A program made the position numbers and the translations under genes. The notes under the pieces were generated by a model. The model saw nothing but the letters and a program-made list of their open reading frames with translations, did not search any database and was not told the origin of the DNA. A stretch of DNA of 64,000 nt from Niallia circulans (lineage in GTDB: Bacteria > Bacillota > Bacilli > Bacillales > Cytobacillaceae), in NCBI RefSeq assembly GCF_007273535.1, contig NZ_RIBP01000004.1:3572001-3636000 (forward strand). Reading direction: 5' to 3'. Positions 1 to 16,054 of the stretch are shown in pieces; within the stretch, counting starts at the first letter, position 1, and every line of letters begins with the position of its first letter.

Positions 1-343
1 GCGGCTGTGATAGCTCCTTCAATGCGGACAGTGATTTTTCCGCTCTTCTCTCCTGGTAAAACCCAAGAAAACTATTGAGAATGATGATTGCAATTATTGC
101 AATCGCATCGATATATTCGCCTAATAACCCTGAAATCAATGTTGCCGCCAAAAGCACCAAAACCATAAAATCCTTGAATTGGTTAAAGAACAAGAGCAAA
201 GCACTTTGCTTTTCTCCTTCCTCCAATTCGTTTGATCCGAATTGCTTTACGCGCTTGCCGACATCTTCATCAGACAATCCAGCCGAAAAATCAGTATTCA
301 ATGCTTCTTCCACTTGCCTCTCATTCATTTCATGATAGTTCAT
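1..343 (-). CDS. yloB: P-type calcium-transporting ATPase, N-terminal part (YloB-like), truncated by window edge
   Basis: The minus strand from the ATG at 343-341 reads as the N-terminus of a P2A-type cation ATPase. It starts MNYHEMNERQVEEAL and continues into the typical phrase FGSNELEEGEKQS. The first hydrophobic segments follow, around residues 48-65 and 78-96. About 114 codons are visible; the phosphorylation and ATP-binding domains lie beyond position 1. A purine-rich ribosome binding site precedes the ATG. In B. subtilis the YloB Ca2+ pump gene is next to yloA (rqcH) in divergent orientation, as here. The family and position are well supported. Calcium specificity is inferred from synteny, since the ion-site residues are not in view. 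Confidence 0.88.
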   Translation of the reverse strand, partial: MNYHEMNERQVEEALNTDFSAGLSDEDVGKRVKQFGSNELEEGEKQSALLLFFNQFKDFMVLVLLAATLISGLLGEYIDAIAIIAIIILNSFLGFYQERRAEKSLSALKELSQP

Positions 344-537
344 CCGGCCCTCACTTCCCCCTTTTTTAAAAAATCAGGCTCGCCACTTAAAAAGGCGAAG
401 AATTATAGTCGCAGAACATCTACAGCATAGTTGTCCCACACCACTATACAGAAATCATATTCACTTGAATGTGAAATAATGCTATTAATATTAGAAAAGC
501 ATCCAAGGGTTTGTTAAGCACATTTACTCCTTAATTC

Positions 538-565
538 TTGCAATATATAGTTGACGCTTTATATT
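538..565 (+). promoter_or_regulatory. Candidate sigma-A promoter for rqcH
   Basis: TTGCAA at 538-543 and TATATT at 560-565 are separated by 16 bases, and lie about 70 bases before the rqcH start. The rest of the 290-base gap between yloB and rqcH (344-633) is AT-rich. It holds a short inverted repeat, TTCAC at 460-464 with GTGAA at 471-475, to which I assign no role. Confidence 0.4.
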
Positions 566-633
566 AGTAGAAAATTAATGTACATTAATAGAAGAACTTA
601 TGTTTTTATTCGTAAAGAAAAGGAATGTTTATT

Positions 634-2340
634 ATGTCATTTGATGGTTTATTTACTAGAGCAATGGCTTCGGAAATCTCTGCAAATCTTAAAGGTGGGA
701 GGATAAATAAGGTACAGCAGCCTTTTTCTAATGAAATTGTCTTGATTGTTCGGGCGAACGGCAAAAATCAGAAGCTGCTCCTTTCTGTCCATCCAAGTTA
801 TGCAAGAATCCAGCTTACTCAAGAAACTTACGAAAATCCAAAGGAACCGCCAATGTTCTGTATGCTGCTTCGCAAGCATTTAGAAGGTTACTTTATTGAA
901 AATATATACCAGATTGAAAATGAACGGATGATTGTCCTTGAAGTAAAAGGACGTAATGAAATCGGTGATATTTCTTATAAAAAACTGATCATTGAAGTAA
1001 TGGGAAGACATAGTAATGTCATCTTAGTGGATCAAGAGAAAAACACGATTTTGGATAGCATTAAGCATGTTTCCTATGCCGTTAACAGCCATCGGGCGAT
1101 ATTGCCGGGGTACGAATATATCGCACCGCCTGCACAAGAAAAAATGAATCCGCTTGAGGCAACAGAAGAGGATGTTTTAAAAACGATTGATTTTAATGGC
1201 GGGAAGCTGGATAAACAGCTAGTTCAGCATTTTTCTGGATTGTCACCACTATTTTCTAAAGAAATAATCTATAAATCAGGGTTGGCGAACAGATCGACAT
1301 TGCCTGCTGCTTTTGCTGCAGCAATGAAGACTGTGAAAAACGAACAATACGCTCCTGCCATCATGATCACAGAGAATAAGGAATACTTTTATTTCGTTCC
1401 GATCGAGCATGTCGGCGGTGAGGTAAAAAACTTTCCTACATTAAGCGAGATGCTCGACCGCTTTTATTTCGGAAAGGCAGAAAGAGATCGGGTTAAACAG
1501 CAAAGCAATGATTTAGAACGCTTCATTCAAAATGAACGGGATAAAAACAGCAAAAAAATAAGCAAGCTTGAAAGAACCTTATCAGAAGCTGAAACAGCAG
1601 ATCAATATCAGCTCCTTGGCGAACTGCTGACTGCTAATTTATATGCGGCAAAAAAGGGGATGGAAAAGCTTGAGGTCATTAACTATTATGACCCTGAAGG
1701 AAGCAGTATGGAAATTGAGTTAAATCCAAGACTGTCACCGTCTGAAAATGCCCAAAAATATTTCACACGTTATCAAAAGGCAAAAAACTCAGTTGATATT
1801 ATTAAGGAGCAAATTAACCTTGCAGAAACAGAGCTTGAGTATTTTGAAGCATTGTATCACCAAATCTTGACAGCTTCTCCTAAGGATATTCAAGAAATTC
1901 GCGAGGAGCTTATAGAGGAAGGCTACTTAAGAGAAAGACAGAAAAAACAGCTCAAAAAATCACAAAATGCGAAGCCTGTTCTTGACCAGTATACTTATGA
2001 TGACACAGAAATATTAGTTGGCAAAAACAACAAGCAAAATGATTATTTGACTAATAAAGTAGCGGCAAGAGATGAAATTTGGCTGCATACGAAGGATATT
2101 CCCGGTAGTCACGTTGTTATTCGCAGCAAAAATCCAGCAGAGGAAACCATTCTTCAAGCAGCAAAGCTTGCGGCCTATTTCAGTAAGGCTAGACAGTCTA
2201 GTTCTGTGCCAGTAGACTTTACACTCGTCCGCCATGTAAAAAAACCGAGCGGGGCAAAGCCAGGCTTTGTTATTTACGATAACCAGCAAACTGTATATGT
2301 TACACCAGATGAAGAAACAGTCATTTCTTTAAAAAAGTAA
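634..2340 (+). CDS. rqcH: RqcH (YloA), NFACT-family ribosome quality control factor
   Basis: RqcH binds the 50S subunit carrying an obstructed nascent chain and recruits tRNA-Ala to add C-terminal alanine tails that mark the product for degradation. The 568-residue protein starts [11 protein letters not shown]. It has the NFACT-N domain (to about residue 270), a long charged coiled-coil region (about 280-430) and a C-terminal NFACT-R domain with the [14 protein letters not shown] motif near residues 470-485. I chose the ATG at 634, not the one at 625, because AAAGGA at 619-624 abuts 625 but is 9 bases from 634, and because family members begin MSFDG. The gene is opposite in direction to the pyr operon, as in B. 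subtilis. The residue matching Asp97 of B. subtilis RqcH is Glu here (see findings). Confidence 0.95.
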   Translation: MSFDGLFTRAMASEISANLKGGRINKVQQPFSNEIVLIVRANGKNQKLLLSVHPSYARIQLTQETYENPKEPPMFCMLLRKHLEGYFIENIYQIENERMIVLEVKGRNEIGDISYKKLIIEVMGRHSNVILVDQEKNTILDSIKHVSYAVNSHRAILPGYEYIAPPAQEKMNPLEATEEDVLKTIDFNGGKLDKQLVQHFSGLSPLFSKEIIYKSGLANRSTLPAAFAAAMKTVKNEQYAPAIMITENKEYFYFVPIEHVGGEVKNFPTLSEMLDRFYFGKAERDRVKQQSNDLERFIQNERDKNSKKISKLERTLSEAETADQYQLLGELLTANLYAAKKGMEKLEVINYYDPEGSSMEIELNPRLSPSENAQKYFTRYQKAKNSVDIIKEQINLAETELEYFEALYHQILTASPKDIQEIREELIEEGYLRERQKKQLKKSQNAKPVLDQYTYDDTEILVGKNNKQNDYLTNKVAARDEIWLHTKDIPGSHVVIRSKNPAEETILQAAKLAAYFSKARQSSSVPVDFTLVRHVKKPSGAKPGFVIYDNQQTVYVTPDEETVISLKK

Positions 2341-2378
2341 AAGCATAATCCCGACGAATGGGATTATGCTTTTTTTTG
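2341..2378. terminator. Bidirectional terminator between rqcH and pyrE
   Basis: A perfect 12-bp stem (2341-2352 with 2360-2371) has a 7-base loop and is followed by a T run. On the minus strand it is likewise followed by T residues. It serves the two convergent genes, rqcH and the pyr operon. Confidence 0.9.
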
Positions 2379-2379
2379 T

Positions 2380-2999
2380 TTACTTGCCCCACTCTCCAGG
2401 GTTTTCCTTCCATGCCTGCAGACTCGCAATATCACTTTCCTTAATATAGCCGTTTTGCTCTGCTACCTCAAGAAGTGCTGTATAGTCTGTCAAAGAATGG
2501 CTTTCGATTTTAGCATCTGCAAGCAATTCTTTGCCTTTTGGCAGCTCGTATGTAAAGATCGATACAACTCCAAGCACGTCACACCCAGCTTCACGAAGAC
2601 TGTTAACTGCTGTGATGACACTGCCGCCAGTTGAAATTAAATCCTCGACAACGACAACCTTTTGGCCTTTTTCTGCTTTGCCTTCAATTTGGTTTCCTTT
2701 ACCATGCTCTTTTGCTTTCGAACGAACATATGCCATTGGTAAATTAAGCACATCACTTACCCATGCCGCATGAGGGATACCTGCAGTTGCTGTGCCTGCC
2801 ACTATTTCTGTTTCTGGGAAATGCTCTTTAATTAAATCTGCCAAGCCTTGCGCGATGTCTTTGCGCACCTTTGGATAAGACAATGTTAAACGGTTATCAC
2901 AATAAATTGGTGACTTTAAACCTGAAGACCACGTAAATGGATCGTTTGGCTGTAGAAATACCGCTTTAATTTCTAATAATTGTTCTGCAATGCTTTGCT

Positions 3000-3003
<4 letters not shown>
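2380..3003 (-). CDS. pyrE: Orotate phosphoribosyltransferase
   Basis: PyrE converts orotate and PRPP to OMP, the fifth step of UMP synthesis. The 207-residue protein starts [15 protein letters not shown] and carries the PRPP-binding signature [13 protein letters not shown] near residue 120. The ATG at 3003 overlaps the pyrF stop as ATGA, so this start is preferred over the upstream in-frame one at 3021. It is the last gene of the pyr operon and is followed by the terminator at 2341-2378. Confidence 0.97.
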
Positions 3004-5401
<2,398 letters not shown>

Positions 5402-5405
<4 letters not shown>

Positions 5406-8400
5406 GCAAGGACCGCCTCCATTTGTTTGCCTGCTGGTGTCATTGCTTCTGCAGAGAATGTCATTGACTCTACTACTCGAAGAATTGCTTCTGCTGTATC
5501 AAGGGAAGTTAAGCATGGAATTCCATTTTCGACTGATTCTCTTCTGATTCTGAAACCGTCGCGTGCAGGCTGGCTTCCTTTTGAGAAAGTATTGATAACA
5601 AATTGTGCTTGGCCATTGCGGATAACATCGATTAAGGTTGTGCCTTCGCCGCCGATTTTATCGACCACTTTCACAGGGATATTATTGTTCTGCAAAAATT
5701 CTGCTGTTCCGCTCGTTGCCATAAGGCTATAGCCGATATTGACAAATCGCTTCGCTAGCAGCAATGCTTCTTCTTTGTCCTTGTCACCGATTGTCAGAAG
5801 AACTGTTCCAAATGTCTGGATCTTCATTCCTGAAGCAATCAATCCTTTATACAAAGCTTTTTCCAACGTAACGTCCTTACCCATAACTTCTCCTGTTGAC
5901 TTCATTTCAGGACCGAGTGTTATATCAACACGGCGCAGCTTTGCAAAGGAGAATACAGGAACCTTCACGAACACACCTTGCTGTTCTTCTACAAGTCCTG
6001 ATGTGTAGCCTTGTTCTTTCAAGCTATTCCCCAAAATCACCTTTGTAGCGATTTTCGCCATTGGGACATTCGTAATTTTACTTAAGAAAGGAACCGTTCT
6101 GCTTGAGCGCGGATTCACTTCAAGCACAAACACTTCACCTTTTGACACAACATACTGGATGTTCAGAAGTCCAACAATATTTAAGCCTTTTGCTAATCTT
6201 GTCGTATAGTCAATTAGTGTTTGCTTAATTTCTGCAGACAAGCTTTGCGGCGGATAGACTGCAATGGAATCACCGGAGTGAACGCCTGCTCTTTCAATAT
6301 GCTCCATAATGCCTGGAATCACTACGTCAACACCGTCACAGATTGCATCGACTTCAATTTCCTTACCTGTTAAATATCTGTCAATCAGGATTGGCTGACC
6401 GGGACTTGCGATAACTGCTTTTTCCATATATGGAATCAGTTCTTCTTCCTTATATACGATTTGCATTGCTCTTCCGCCAAGAACATACGATGGGCGAACA
6501 AGAACTGGATAGCCGATCGAAGCTGCAACCTTTACCGCTTCTTCTACTGTCAATGCTGTTTTCCCTTCAGGCTGAGGAATGCCAAGTGTATGCAAGCTTG
6601 CCTCAAATTTATCTCTGTCTTCAGCTCTGTCTAAGTCTTCTAAAGACGTACCGAGAATTTTAACCCCTCTATTTGCAAGCTCTGCTGCTAAGTTGATTGC
6701 CGTTTGTCCGCCGAATTGCACGACTACCCCTTCTGGTTTCTCTAAATCAATAATATGCATCACATCTTCTATTGTTAGCGGCTCAAAGTATAATTTATCG
6801 GATACACTGAAGTCTGTTGAAACCGTTTCTGGGTTGCTGTTAATAATAATCGCTTCAAAGCCTGCTTCCTTGATGGCCCAGACAGAGTGCACTGTCGCAT
6901 AGTCGAACTCGATTCCTTGGCCGATGCGAATTGGACCGGAACCAAGAACTACGATGCTTTTCTTATCTGTCACAACAGATTCGTTTTCATCCTCATACGT
7001 TCCATAGTAATATGGTGTTTCCGATTCAAATTCAGCGGCACAAGTGTCAACCATTTTGTAGACTGGGACAAGCTTGTTGTCTTTTCTCCAGTTATATATT
7101 TCGAGCTCTGTTGTGTTCCATAATTTAGCGAGCTGGATGTCGGCAAAGCCTTTCTCCTTAGCTGTTTTTGCATACTCTAAATCAAACGGACGTTTTGTAA
7201 GCTCTTTTTCCAACTTGATGATGCCTTCAAGCTTGTGCAGGAAGAACAGGTCAATTTTGCTCCAATCATGGATTGTCTCAATGGAAACCCCTCTGTGCAT
7301 TGCTTCTGCTACATAAAATAATCTTTCGTCTCCTGCGACACGAATTCTTTTTTCTAATAATTCAGCACTGACATTTTCGCCATCGTTTAATGCAAAGTGG
7401 TAAACCTTTGCTTCTAATGACCGGATTGCTTTAAGAAGAGACTCTTCGAATGTTCTTCCAATTGCCATAACCTCTCCAGTCGCTTTCATTTGCGTGCCTA
7501 GATTTCTTTTGGCAGATTCGAACTTATCAAACGGGAAGCGCGGGATTTTGCTGACAACATAATCGAGTGCAGGCTCAAAGCTTGCATATGTTTTGCCTGT
7601 TACTGGGTTCATCATTTCATCCAGTGTTAACCCAACAGCAATTTTCGCTGCAAGCTTTGCAATTGGATAGCCTGTTGCTTTGCTCGCAAGTGCAGAGGAA
7701 CGGCTCACCCTTGGGTTTACTTCAATGATATAGTATTGGAAGCTGTCTGGATCAAGTGCAAGCTGAACATTGCAGCCACCTTCGATTTTAAGGGCACGGA
7801 TGATCTTCAATGATGTATTGCGCAGCATTTGGTATTCTCTGTCGCTCAGCGTTTGGCTTGGCGCTACAACGATGCTGTCACCAGTATGAATGCCGACAGG
7901 GTCGATGTTTTCCATATTACAAACAACAATTGCATTATCATTGCTGTCACGCATTACTTCATATTCAATTTCTTTAAACCCGGCAATGCTTTTTTCAAGC
8001 AGACATTGTGTTACAGGGCTGTTTTTCAAGCCGCTTGTGACGATTTCGTTCAGCTCGTCATCATTGTTGCAGATTCCACCGCCTGTTCCGCCTAATGTAA
8101 AAGCAGGCCGGACAATAACTGGATAACCGATTTGTTCCACAAACGCTTTTGCTTCGTCCATGTTATGGATAATTTCGCTGTCTGGTACTGGTTCTCCAAG
8201 CTCATTCATCAAGGTGCGGAACAAGTCTCTGTCTTCTGCTTGTTGGATAGCGGAAAGCTTTGTTCCAAGCACTTCCACACCACATTCTTCAAGGACGCCT
8301 GCCTCTGATAACTCGACAGCAAGGTTCAAGCCTGTTTGACCACCAAGTGTCGGCAGGATTGCATCTGGTCTTTCTTTGCGAATGATTCTGCTAACGAATT

Positions 8401-8614
8401 CCAATGTCAGTGGTTCAATATAGACACTGTCAGCCATTTCTGTATCTGTCATAATCGTTGCTGGATTGGAGTTAACTAGGATGACACGATATCCTTCTTC
8501 TTTAAGTGCCATACATGCTTGTGTTCCTGCATAGTCAAATTCTGCTGCCTGGCCAATGATAATTGGACCTGATCCTATTACTAGTATGCTGTTAATATCT
8601 TTACGCTTTGACAT
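5402..8614 (-). CDS. carB: Carbamoyl-phosphate synthase, large subunit (pyrimidine-specific)
   Basis: This is the ammonia-dependent carbamoyl-phosphate synthase subunit (PyrAB in B. subtilis). The 1070-residue protein starts [16 protein letters not shown]. It has two homologous halves, each with an ATP-grasp domain; the repeated motifs [11 protein letters not shown] and [11 protein letters not shown] and two [20 protein letters not shown] segments are visible. A C-terminal allosteric domain, where UMP and PRPP normally act, follows. The ATG at 8614 matches family N-termini; 8626 would add only four residues. The gene overlaps the carA end by 14 bases. Confidence 0.97.
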
Positions 8615-9694
8615 ATGCGGCACCATCCTCTTTATGTGTTAAAATCATGGACATGAATCGATCGAATAAATAGTTAGCATCTTCAGGACCTGGTGATGCT
8701 TCTGGATGATATTGTACTGTGAAGGCAGGATACTGTTTATGCTGCAAGCCTTCAATTGTTCCGTCATTTAATGCTAGATGTGTAACTTCTAAGTCTGTCT
8801 GTTCAATAGATTTTTCTTCCACTGTGTAGCCGTGGTTTTGTGATGTTAAAGAAACCTTGCCTGTCAGCAAATCTTTAACAGGATGGTTTGATCCTCTATG
8901 ACCAAACTTCATTTTCTCTGTGTTAGCACCACTTGCAAGGGCAAACAGCTGGTGACCTAAGCATATTCCAAACAGTGGCACCTTGCCGATAATCCCTTTA
9001 ATCGCTTCAATTGCCTCTGGCACATCCTTTGGATCTCCAGGGCCGTTTGACAGCATTACCCCGTCTGGACTTAAAGATAATATTTCCTCTGCAGTTGCAT
9101 TATATGGAACAACAATGACATCACAGTCACGCTGATTTAACTCTCTCAGAATTCCGTGCTTCATGCCATAATCAACAAGCACGACACGTTTGCCTCGGCC
9201 TGGGCTCGGATAAGCTTTTTTAGTAGACACTTGCTGCACTTGGTCTGTTGGCAAGCTTGATGTTTGCAGCTGCTTGATAACTTCCTCTACATTTTCCTCG
9301 ATGCTGCAAATAGCTCCTTTTAATGTTCCGTACTTGCGGATAATTCTTGTTAATTTTCTTGTATCAATTCCTGCAAGTCCTGGAATGTTTTTTTGTTTAA
9401 AAAACTCATCCAGTGACAGTTCATTTCTCCAGTTTGAAGGGAAATCACACACTTCTTTCACAATGAAACCGTTGATTGCTGGTGCAATGGATTCAAAGTC
9501 ATCGCGGTTAATTCCGTAGTTGCCGACTAGTGGGTATGTCAATGTTACAATTTGACCGCAGTATGATGGGTCTGACAAAATTTCTTGATAGCCTGTCATC
9601 CCTGTATTAAAGACTACCTCTCCAATCGAATTGGATTCTGCTCCAAATCCTTGCCCAATAAATACTGTACCATCTTCGAGAATCAGTTGTTTTT

Positions 9695-9698
<4 letters not shown>
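8601..9698 (-). CDS. carA: Carbamoyl-phosphate synthase, small (glutaminase) subunit
   Basis: CarA (PyrAA) hydrolyses glutamine and channels the ammonia to CarB. The 365-residue protein starts [15 protein letters not shown]. It carries the class I amidotransferase nucleophile motif [11 protein letters not shown] (Cys near residue 246) and the His/Glu pair in [12 protein letters not shown]. The chosen ATG at 9698 overlaps the pyrC stop as ATGA. Confidence 0.97.
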
Positions 9699-11885
<2,187 letters not shown>

Positions 11886-11912
11886 TTATTGCCTCCTTTA
11901 TGGATTCCGGGC

Positions 11913-12048
11913 AAAAAAATAGCACCCATTTATCAAAAATGGGTGCTAAAAGTTGAATGTTCGCGAATTTATATCCTGTTTTGAGCCTGCTAAAACAAGC
12001 GGATACTTTTCGCCTTAACCTTCAACACCCTTATAAGTCTCTCTGTAC
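11913..12048 (-). promoter_or_regulatory. PyrR-dependent attenuator before pyrB
   Basis: On the minus strand the pyrP-pyrB gap carries a PyrR-binding-loop sequence containing CAGAGAG (12031-12048). It is followed by a terminator with a 9-bp stem, TAGCACCCA (11940-11948) with TGGGTGCTA (11920-11928), and a T run at 11913-11919. By analogy with B. subtilis, PyrR plus UMP stabilises the binding hairpin and lets the terminator form. Confidence 0.88.
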
Positions 12049-12066
12049 TCGTTTAAAAGGTGTACT

Positions 12067-13383
12067 TTATTTAGTTTCGTCAACTGCTTCTTCTTCAAAT
12101 AAGTCGTCTGTTGCCTTATCTCTGCCTGGAAGGACAAAGTTCAGGATGATACCAAGAATTGCTGCAAGTGCCATTCCCTCTAGTTTAAAGTCTGAACCGA
12201 TATGGATGGATGCTCCACCAATCCCTGTAACTAAGATAACAGATGCAATCACAAGGTTGCGGTTTTTTGAGAAATCCATTTTTGCTTCGACTAGAATTCT
12301 TAAGCCCGAAGATGCGATGATACCGAACAACAGAATGGATACTCCGCCCATAACTGGTGTTGGAATCGACTGTATTAGAGCAGTGATTTTACCGATAAAT
12401 CCGAACAGGATTGCAAACACCGCTGCTCCTGCAAGAACATACACACTGTATACTCTCGTAATTGCCAATACTCCAATGTTTTCGCCGTAAGTTGTTTTTG
12501 GCGGTCCGCCGATTAGGGAGGAGATTAGTGTTGCACTTCCGTCACCTAAAATACTGCGATGAAGTCCTGGGTCTTTAATATAATCTTTTCCTACTACCTT
12601 ACTTAATACTAGCTGGTGACCGATATGCTCAGCAAGTGTTACAATGGCAACCGGCACGAACAATGCTAGTATGGCCGTATCTAATGTTAAATCATAATCT
12701 CTGAAAGGAAGGATGAAATCCGGCATTGCAATCCATTTCGCGTCGATAACACCTTGGAAATCAACAACTCCTACTAGTAATGCATACAGGTAGCCGACGA
12801 TAATTCCTGCAAGAATCGGAATGAAGCTGAATACTCCCTTACCGAAAATGGTGAATAAGATTGTTGCAAGCAATGTGACTAATGCTACTGATAAGTACAA
12901 AAGGCTATAGTGTTGATCTGGTGAACCGTTATTTTCATACATTGCCTGGCCAACTGCTGTTCCAGCTAGAGCAAGCCCGATAACCATGATGACTGGTCCG
13001 ACAACAATTGGTGGAAGCAGGTTCATAATCCAGCGGTAGCCGGCCTTTTTAATAATCAATGCGACAATTCCGTACACAAGACCTGCGATGAATGTTCCAA
13101 TCATCGCTGCTGCCGGTCCGCCAAGCTTTTGTGCGGCAATCATCGGTGCAATAAAGGCAAAGGATGAGCCTAAATAAGCAGGAACCTTAAATTTTGTGAT
13201 CAGAAGGAACGCTAGTGTTCCTAATCCGCTTGAGATTAAAGCGATAGCTGGACTTAATCCAATTAAGTACGGAACTAGCACTGTTGATCCAAACATGGCG
13301 AATAAGTGCTGTAAGCTTAACGTTATCCATTGGGATGCGTTTGGTTTGTCTTTTAGACCGAGTATTGGCTTTGTTTGATTCAT
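12067..13383 (-). CDS. pyrP: Uracil permease
   Basis: PyrP imports uracil with protons (NCS2 family). The 438-residue protein has about 12-14 hydrophobic segments and family motifs such as QHLFAMFGSTVLVPYL near the N-terminus and the AEHIGHQ and GDGSATLISSLIGGPPKTTYGEN regions in the middle. I start it at the ATG at 13383 (MNQTKPILGLKDKPN), which has AGAGGGAAC just upstream; 13401 would place the ribosome site inside the gene. Attenuators lie on both sides. Confidence 0.96.
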   Translation of the reverse strand: MNQTKPILGLKDKPNASQWITLSLQHLFAMFGSTVLVPYLIGLSPAIALISSGLGTLAFLLITKFKVPAYLGSSFAFIAPMIAAQKLGGPAAAMIGTFIAGLVYGIVALIIKKAGYRWIMNLLPPIVVGPVIMVIGLALAGTAVGQAMYENNGSPDQHYSLLYLSVALVTLLATILFTIFGKGVFSFIPILAGIIVGYLYALLVGVVDFQGVIDAKWIAMPDFILPFRDYDLTLDTAILALFVPVAIVTLAEHIGHQLVLSKVVGKDYIKDPGLHRSILGDGSATLISSLIGGPPKTTYGENIGVLAITRVYSVYVLAGAAVFAILFGFIGKITALIQSIPTPVMGGVSILLFGIIASSGLRILVEAKMDFSKNRNLVIASVILVTGIGGASIHIGSDFKLEGMALAAILGIILNFVLPGRDKATDDLFEEEAVDETK

Positions 13384-13448
13384 TTTGTTCCCTCTTTCCA
13401 TCTATGGTGCAATTACTAGTTTGTTGTATTTAGTATACGCAATTTCAT

Positions 13449-13536
13449 AAAAAAACCCCTTTTACGCATGGCGAAAAGGGGTTTTTGAGTAGGCGAAACA
13501 ACGCCTGTATCGACTCCCCCTTCGCAGCCTCTCTGG
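13449..13536 (-). promoter_or_regulatory. PyrR-dependent attenuator before pyrP
   Basis: The PyrR-binding-loop sequence CCAGAGAGGCTGCGAAGG lies on the minus strand at 13536-13519. It is followed by a terminator hairpin (arms 13451-13463 and 13473-13485) with a T run ending at 13449. This is the closest match of the three leaders to the known PyrR recognition loop. Confidence 0.92.
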
Positions 13537-13559
13537 ACTGCCATTAAAAAGGGCTATAT

Positions 13560-14108
<549 letters not shown>

Positions 14109-14120
14109 TCACCTTTTTTC

Positions 14121-14220
14121 TTAAAATAAAAATCCTCTCACCTTATTTGGTGAGAGGACAGACCGATAGCATATACTTTGCTATCTACTAAAAAATCCGA
14201 TACCTTCTCAACCTCACAGG
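14121..14220 (-). promoter_or_regulatory. PyrR-dependent attenuator in the pyrR leader
   Basis: A PyrR-binding-like sequence, CCTGTGAGGTTGAGAAGG, lies on the minus strand at 14220-14203. Downstream is a terminator with a perfect 9-bp stem (14149-14157 with 14134-14142) and a TTTTTATTTT tract. It is the first of three attenuators in the operon. Confidence 0.88.
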
Positions 14221-14251
14221 ATTGACTTAAAGGACTTATTTAATTAAGTTA

Positions 14252-14280
14252 ATCTTATTATAAGACTCGAATTTTGTCAA
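14252..14280 (-). promoter_or_regulatory. Sigma-A promoter of the pyr operon
   Basis: TTGACA (minus strand, 14280-14275) is 17 bases from TAAGAT (14257-14252). The -35 box overlaps the rluD stop region. The nearby TATAAT is at the wrong distance to be the -10. Confidence 0.82.
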
Positions 14281-15188
14281 CGATTATTTCTGATGTTATC
14301 TATCAGCTCTTCAAAATAACTAGGAAGTGGTGCTTCAAATTCAATATATTCGCCTGTTCGCGGATGATTAAATCCAAGTATGCCTGCATGAAGCGCCTGA
14401 CCGCCAATGTCGAGCGTTTTTTTCGGACCGTACTTAGGATCACCTGCAAGCGGGAAGCCAATATATTTCATATGAACACGAATTTGATGAGTTCTGCCTG
14501 TCTCAAGCTGACATTCGATAAACGAAAAATCCTCCATGCGCTCTAAAACGTGAAAATGCGTAACAGCATTCTTACCTCTATCGACAACGGCCATTTTTTG
14601 ACGGTCCTTCGTGTCCCTTCCAATCGGTGCATCAACTGTTCCATAATCATGTGGAATGCTGCCATGGACTAACGCCTTGTATTTTCTTGTTACTGTCTTT
14701 TCAACAAGCTGGTTTACAAGACTTTCATGGGCAGCGTCGTTTTTAGCAACCATTAATAAACCTGACGTATCCTTGTCAATACGGTGGACGATTCCTGGAC
14801 GCATTACGCCGTTTATTCCAGACAAATCCTTACAATGGGCCATTAACCCATTAACAAGCGTACCTGTTACGTGACCAGGAGCTGGATGAACGACCATCCC
14901 TTTCGGCTTATTGACAACAATTACATCACTGTCCTCATAATAAACTTCTAAATTCATTTCCTCAGGTAAAACGTCAAGCTCTGTCGGTTCAGGAATTTCA
15001 ATTGTAACAACATCATTTAATATCCCTTTGTATTTCGTCTTAACAGTTTTGCCGTTAACCATCACATGGCCATCCTTAATCCATTGCTGCACTTGTGTGC
15101 GTGACCAGTCATTATTGATGGTAGAAATGATTTTATCTATTCTTTCACTTACTTGTTCACTCTGAATGATATGTTCCTTTTTTTCCAT
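14277..15188 (-). CDS. rluD: Pseudouridine synthase, RluD/RluA family (YlyB)
   Basis: The 303-residue protein has an N-terminal S4 RNA-binding domain (about residues 12-75) and a catalytic domain with the RluA-family motif [12 protein letters not shown], whose first Asp is the nucleophile. It probably modifies 23S rRNA. It overlaps lspA by 32 bases. The exact uridine targets cannot be read from the sequence. Confidence 0.92.
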   Translation of the reverse strand: MEKKEHIIQSEQVSERIDKIISTINNDWSRTQVQQWIKDGHVMVNGKTVKTKYKGILNDVVTIEIPEPTELDVLPEEMNLEVYYEDSDVIVVNKPKGMVVHPAPGHVTGTLVNGLMAHCKDLSGINGVMRPGIVHRIDKDTSGLLMVAKNDAAHESLVNQLVEKTVTRKYKALVHGSIPHDYGTVDAPIGRDTKDRQKMAVVDRGKNAVTHFHVLERMEDFSFIECQLETGRTHQIRVHMKYIGFPLAGDPKYGPKKTLDIGGQALHAGILGFNHPRTGEYIEFEAPLPSYFEELIDNIRNNR

Positions 15189-15654
15189 TTTCTTTCTCCT
15201 TCTTTGCTGCTTTTTCCTCCATTAGCATCACAATGATAAGCAATATAACACCAATTACTAAAGATGAATCTGCAATATTAAATATAGGAAAATCATAATT
15301 GAAGATATACGTATTAACGAAGTCCACTACATACTGATGTCTGATGCGATCGATAAAATTACCAATTGCTCCTCCGAGGATTAATCCTAAGGAAACTCCA
15401 TACAACAGCTTGCCTTTTGCACCTTTCTGGATGAAATAAATGATGCCGACAATAACAACAGTTGTAATAATATAGAAGAATGCCATTTGGCCTTCTAAAA
15501 TACCCCAAGCAGCTCCACTGTTACGATGGGATGTTATATAAAAGAAATTCTCGATTACCGTTATGCTGTCTCCGAGCTCCATCTTTGTTGCAACAAGCCA
15601 TTTTGTCCATTGATCCAAGGCAATGATTATAAGTGCAATTATGTAATAAAACAC
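15157..15654 (-). CDS. lspA: Lipoprotein signal peptidase (signal peptidase II)
   Basis: LspA removes signal peptides from diacylglyceryl-modified prolipoproteins. Four membrane segments are visible, plus the conserved NSGAAWG loop and the catalytic aspartates in GNFIDR and FNIADSS. A GTG at 15654 has GGAGG 8 bases upstream and gives the expected short N-terminus ([11 protein letters not shown]). The longer reading from 15690 adds a charged leader without family support. The C-terminus is long and lysine-rich. Confidence 0.93.
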   Translation of the reverse strand: MFYYIIALIIIALDQWTKWLVATKMELGDSITVIENFFYITSHRNSGAAWGILEGQMAFFYIITTVVIVGIIYFIQKGAKGKLLYGVSLGLILGGAIGNFIDRIRHQYVVDFVNTYIFNYDFPIFNIADSSLVIGVILLIIVMLMEEKAAKKEKENGKKGTYHSE

Positions 15655-15772
15655 TAAAGTTTCCTCCAATTCTCGAGTCTCCTTTAGCATTTTAGCATAA
15701 ACTACTTAAAAACGATAGCTTGTGCCTTTTGCTAGCTGTTTTTTCTGACTTTTATCTTCTTATTTTTTATTT

Positions 15773-16054
15773 TTAGTGCAAGGACTTTCTGTAGTAGGAT
15801 TGCATATATTCCAAGTCTTTTTTTGATTTGATGGTAGGAACCAGCTCTAATATTTCAACAGGAATCAATTCACCGGATATTTCACATGTTCCATATTGGC
15901 CATTTTCCAATCTTCGCATGGATGCTTCAACATCCAGCAGCTCTGCTTCAATATAGTGGTTTATTTTTGAAGATCTTTTTACTCTTAATGTGGCTTCTAA
16001 TTCTATTTGTGTCATACGGAGTTCGGTATAAAGCTTTTCAACGTTAAGGTTCAT
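15773..16054 (-). CDS. DksA/TraR-like protein without its zinc site (YlyA-like)
   Basis: The 93-residue protein sits between ileS and lspA, where B. subtilis has ylyA. The C-terminal half reads GQYGTCEISGELIPVEILELVP, which matches the TraR/DksA zinc-finger phrase YGxCxxCGxxIxxxRL. Only one cysteine remains: the second position is Ser and the later CxxC pair is absent. The N-terminal half is probably helical, as in DksA coiled coils. A GGAGG site precedes the ATG. Membership of the family rests on motif and synteny. A role at RNA polymerase, as described for YlyA, is inference, and the metal-binding function is probably lost. Confidence 0.75.
   Translation of the reverse strand: MNLNVEKLYTELRMTQIELEATLRVKRSSKINHYIEAELLDVEASMRRLENGQYGTCEISGELIPVEILELVPTIKSKKDLEYMQSYYRKSLH

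Noticed and set aside
11957..12490. 177-codon plus-strand reading frame
   Set aside because: It runs antisense through the pyrB attenuator and pyrP; no ribosome site and no recognisable protein.
14257..14262. TATAAT as the -10 of the pyr promoter
   Set aside because: It is only 12 bases from TTGACA; TAAGAT, 17 bases away, fits better.
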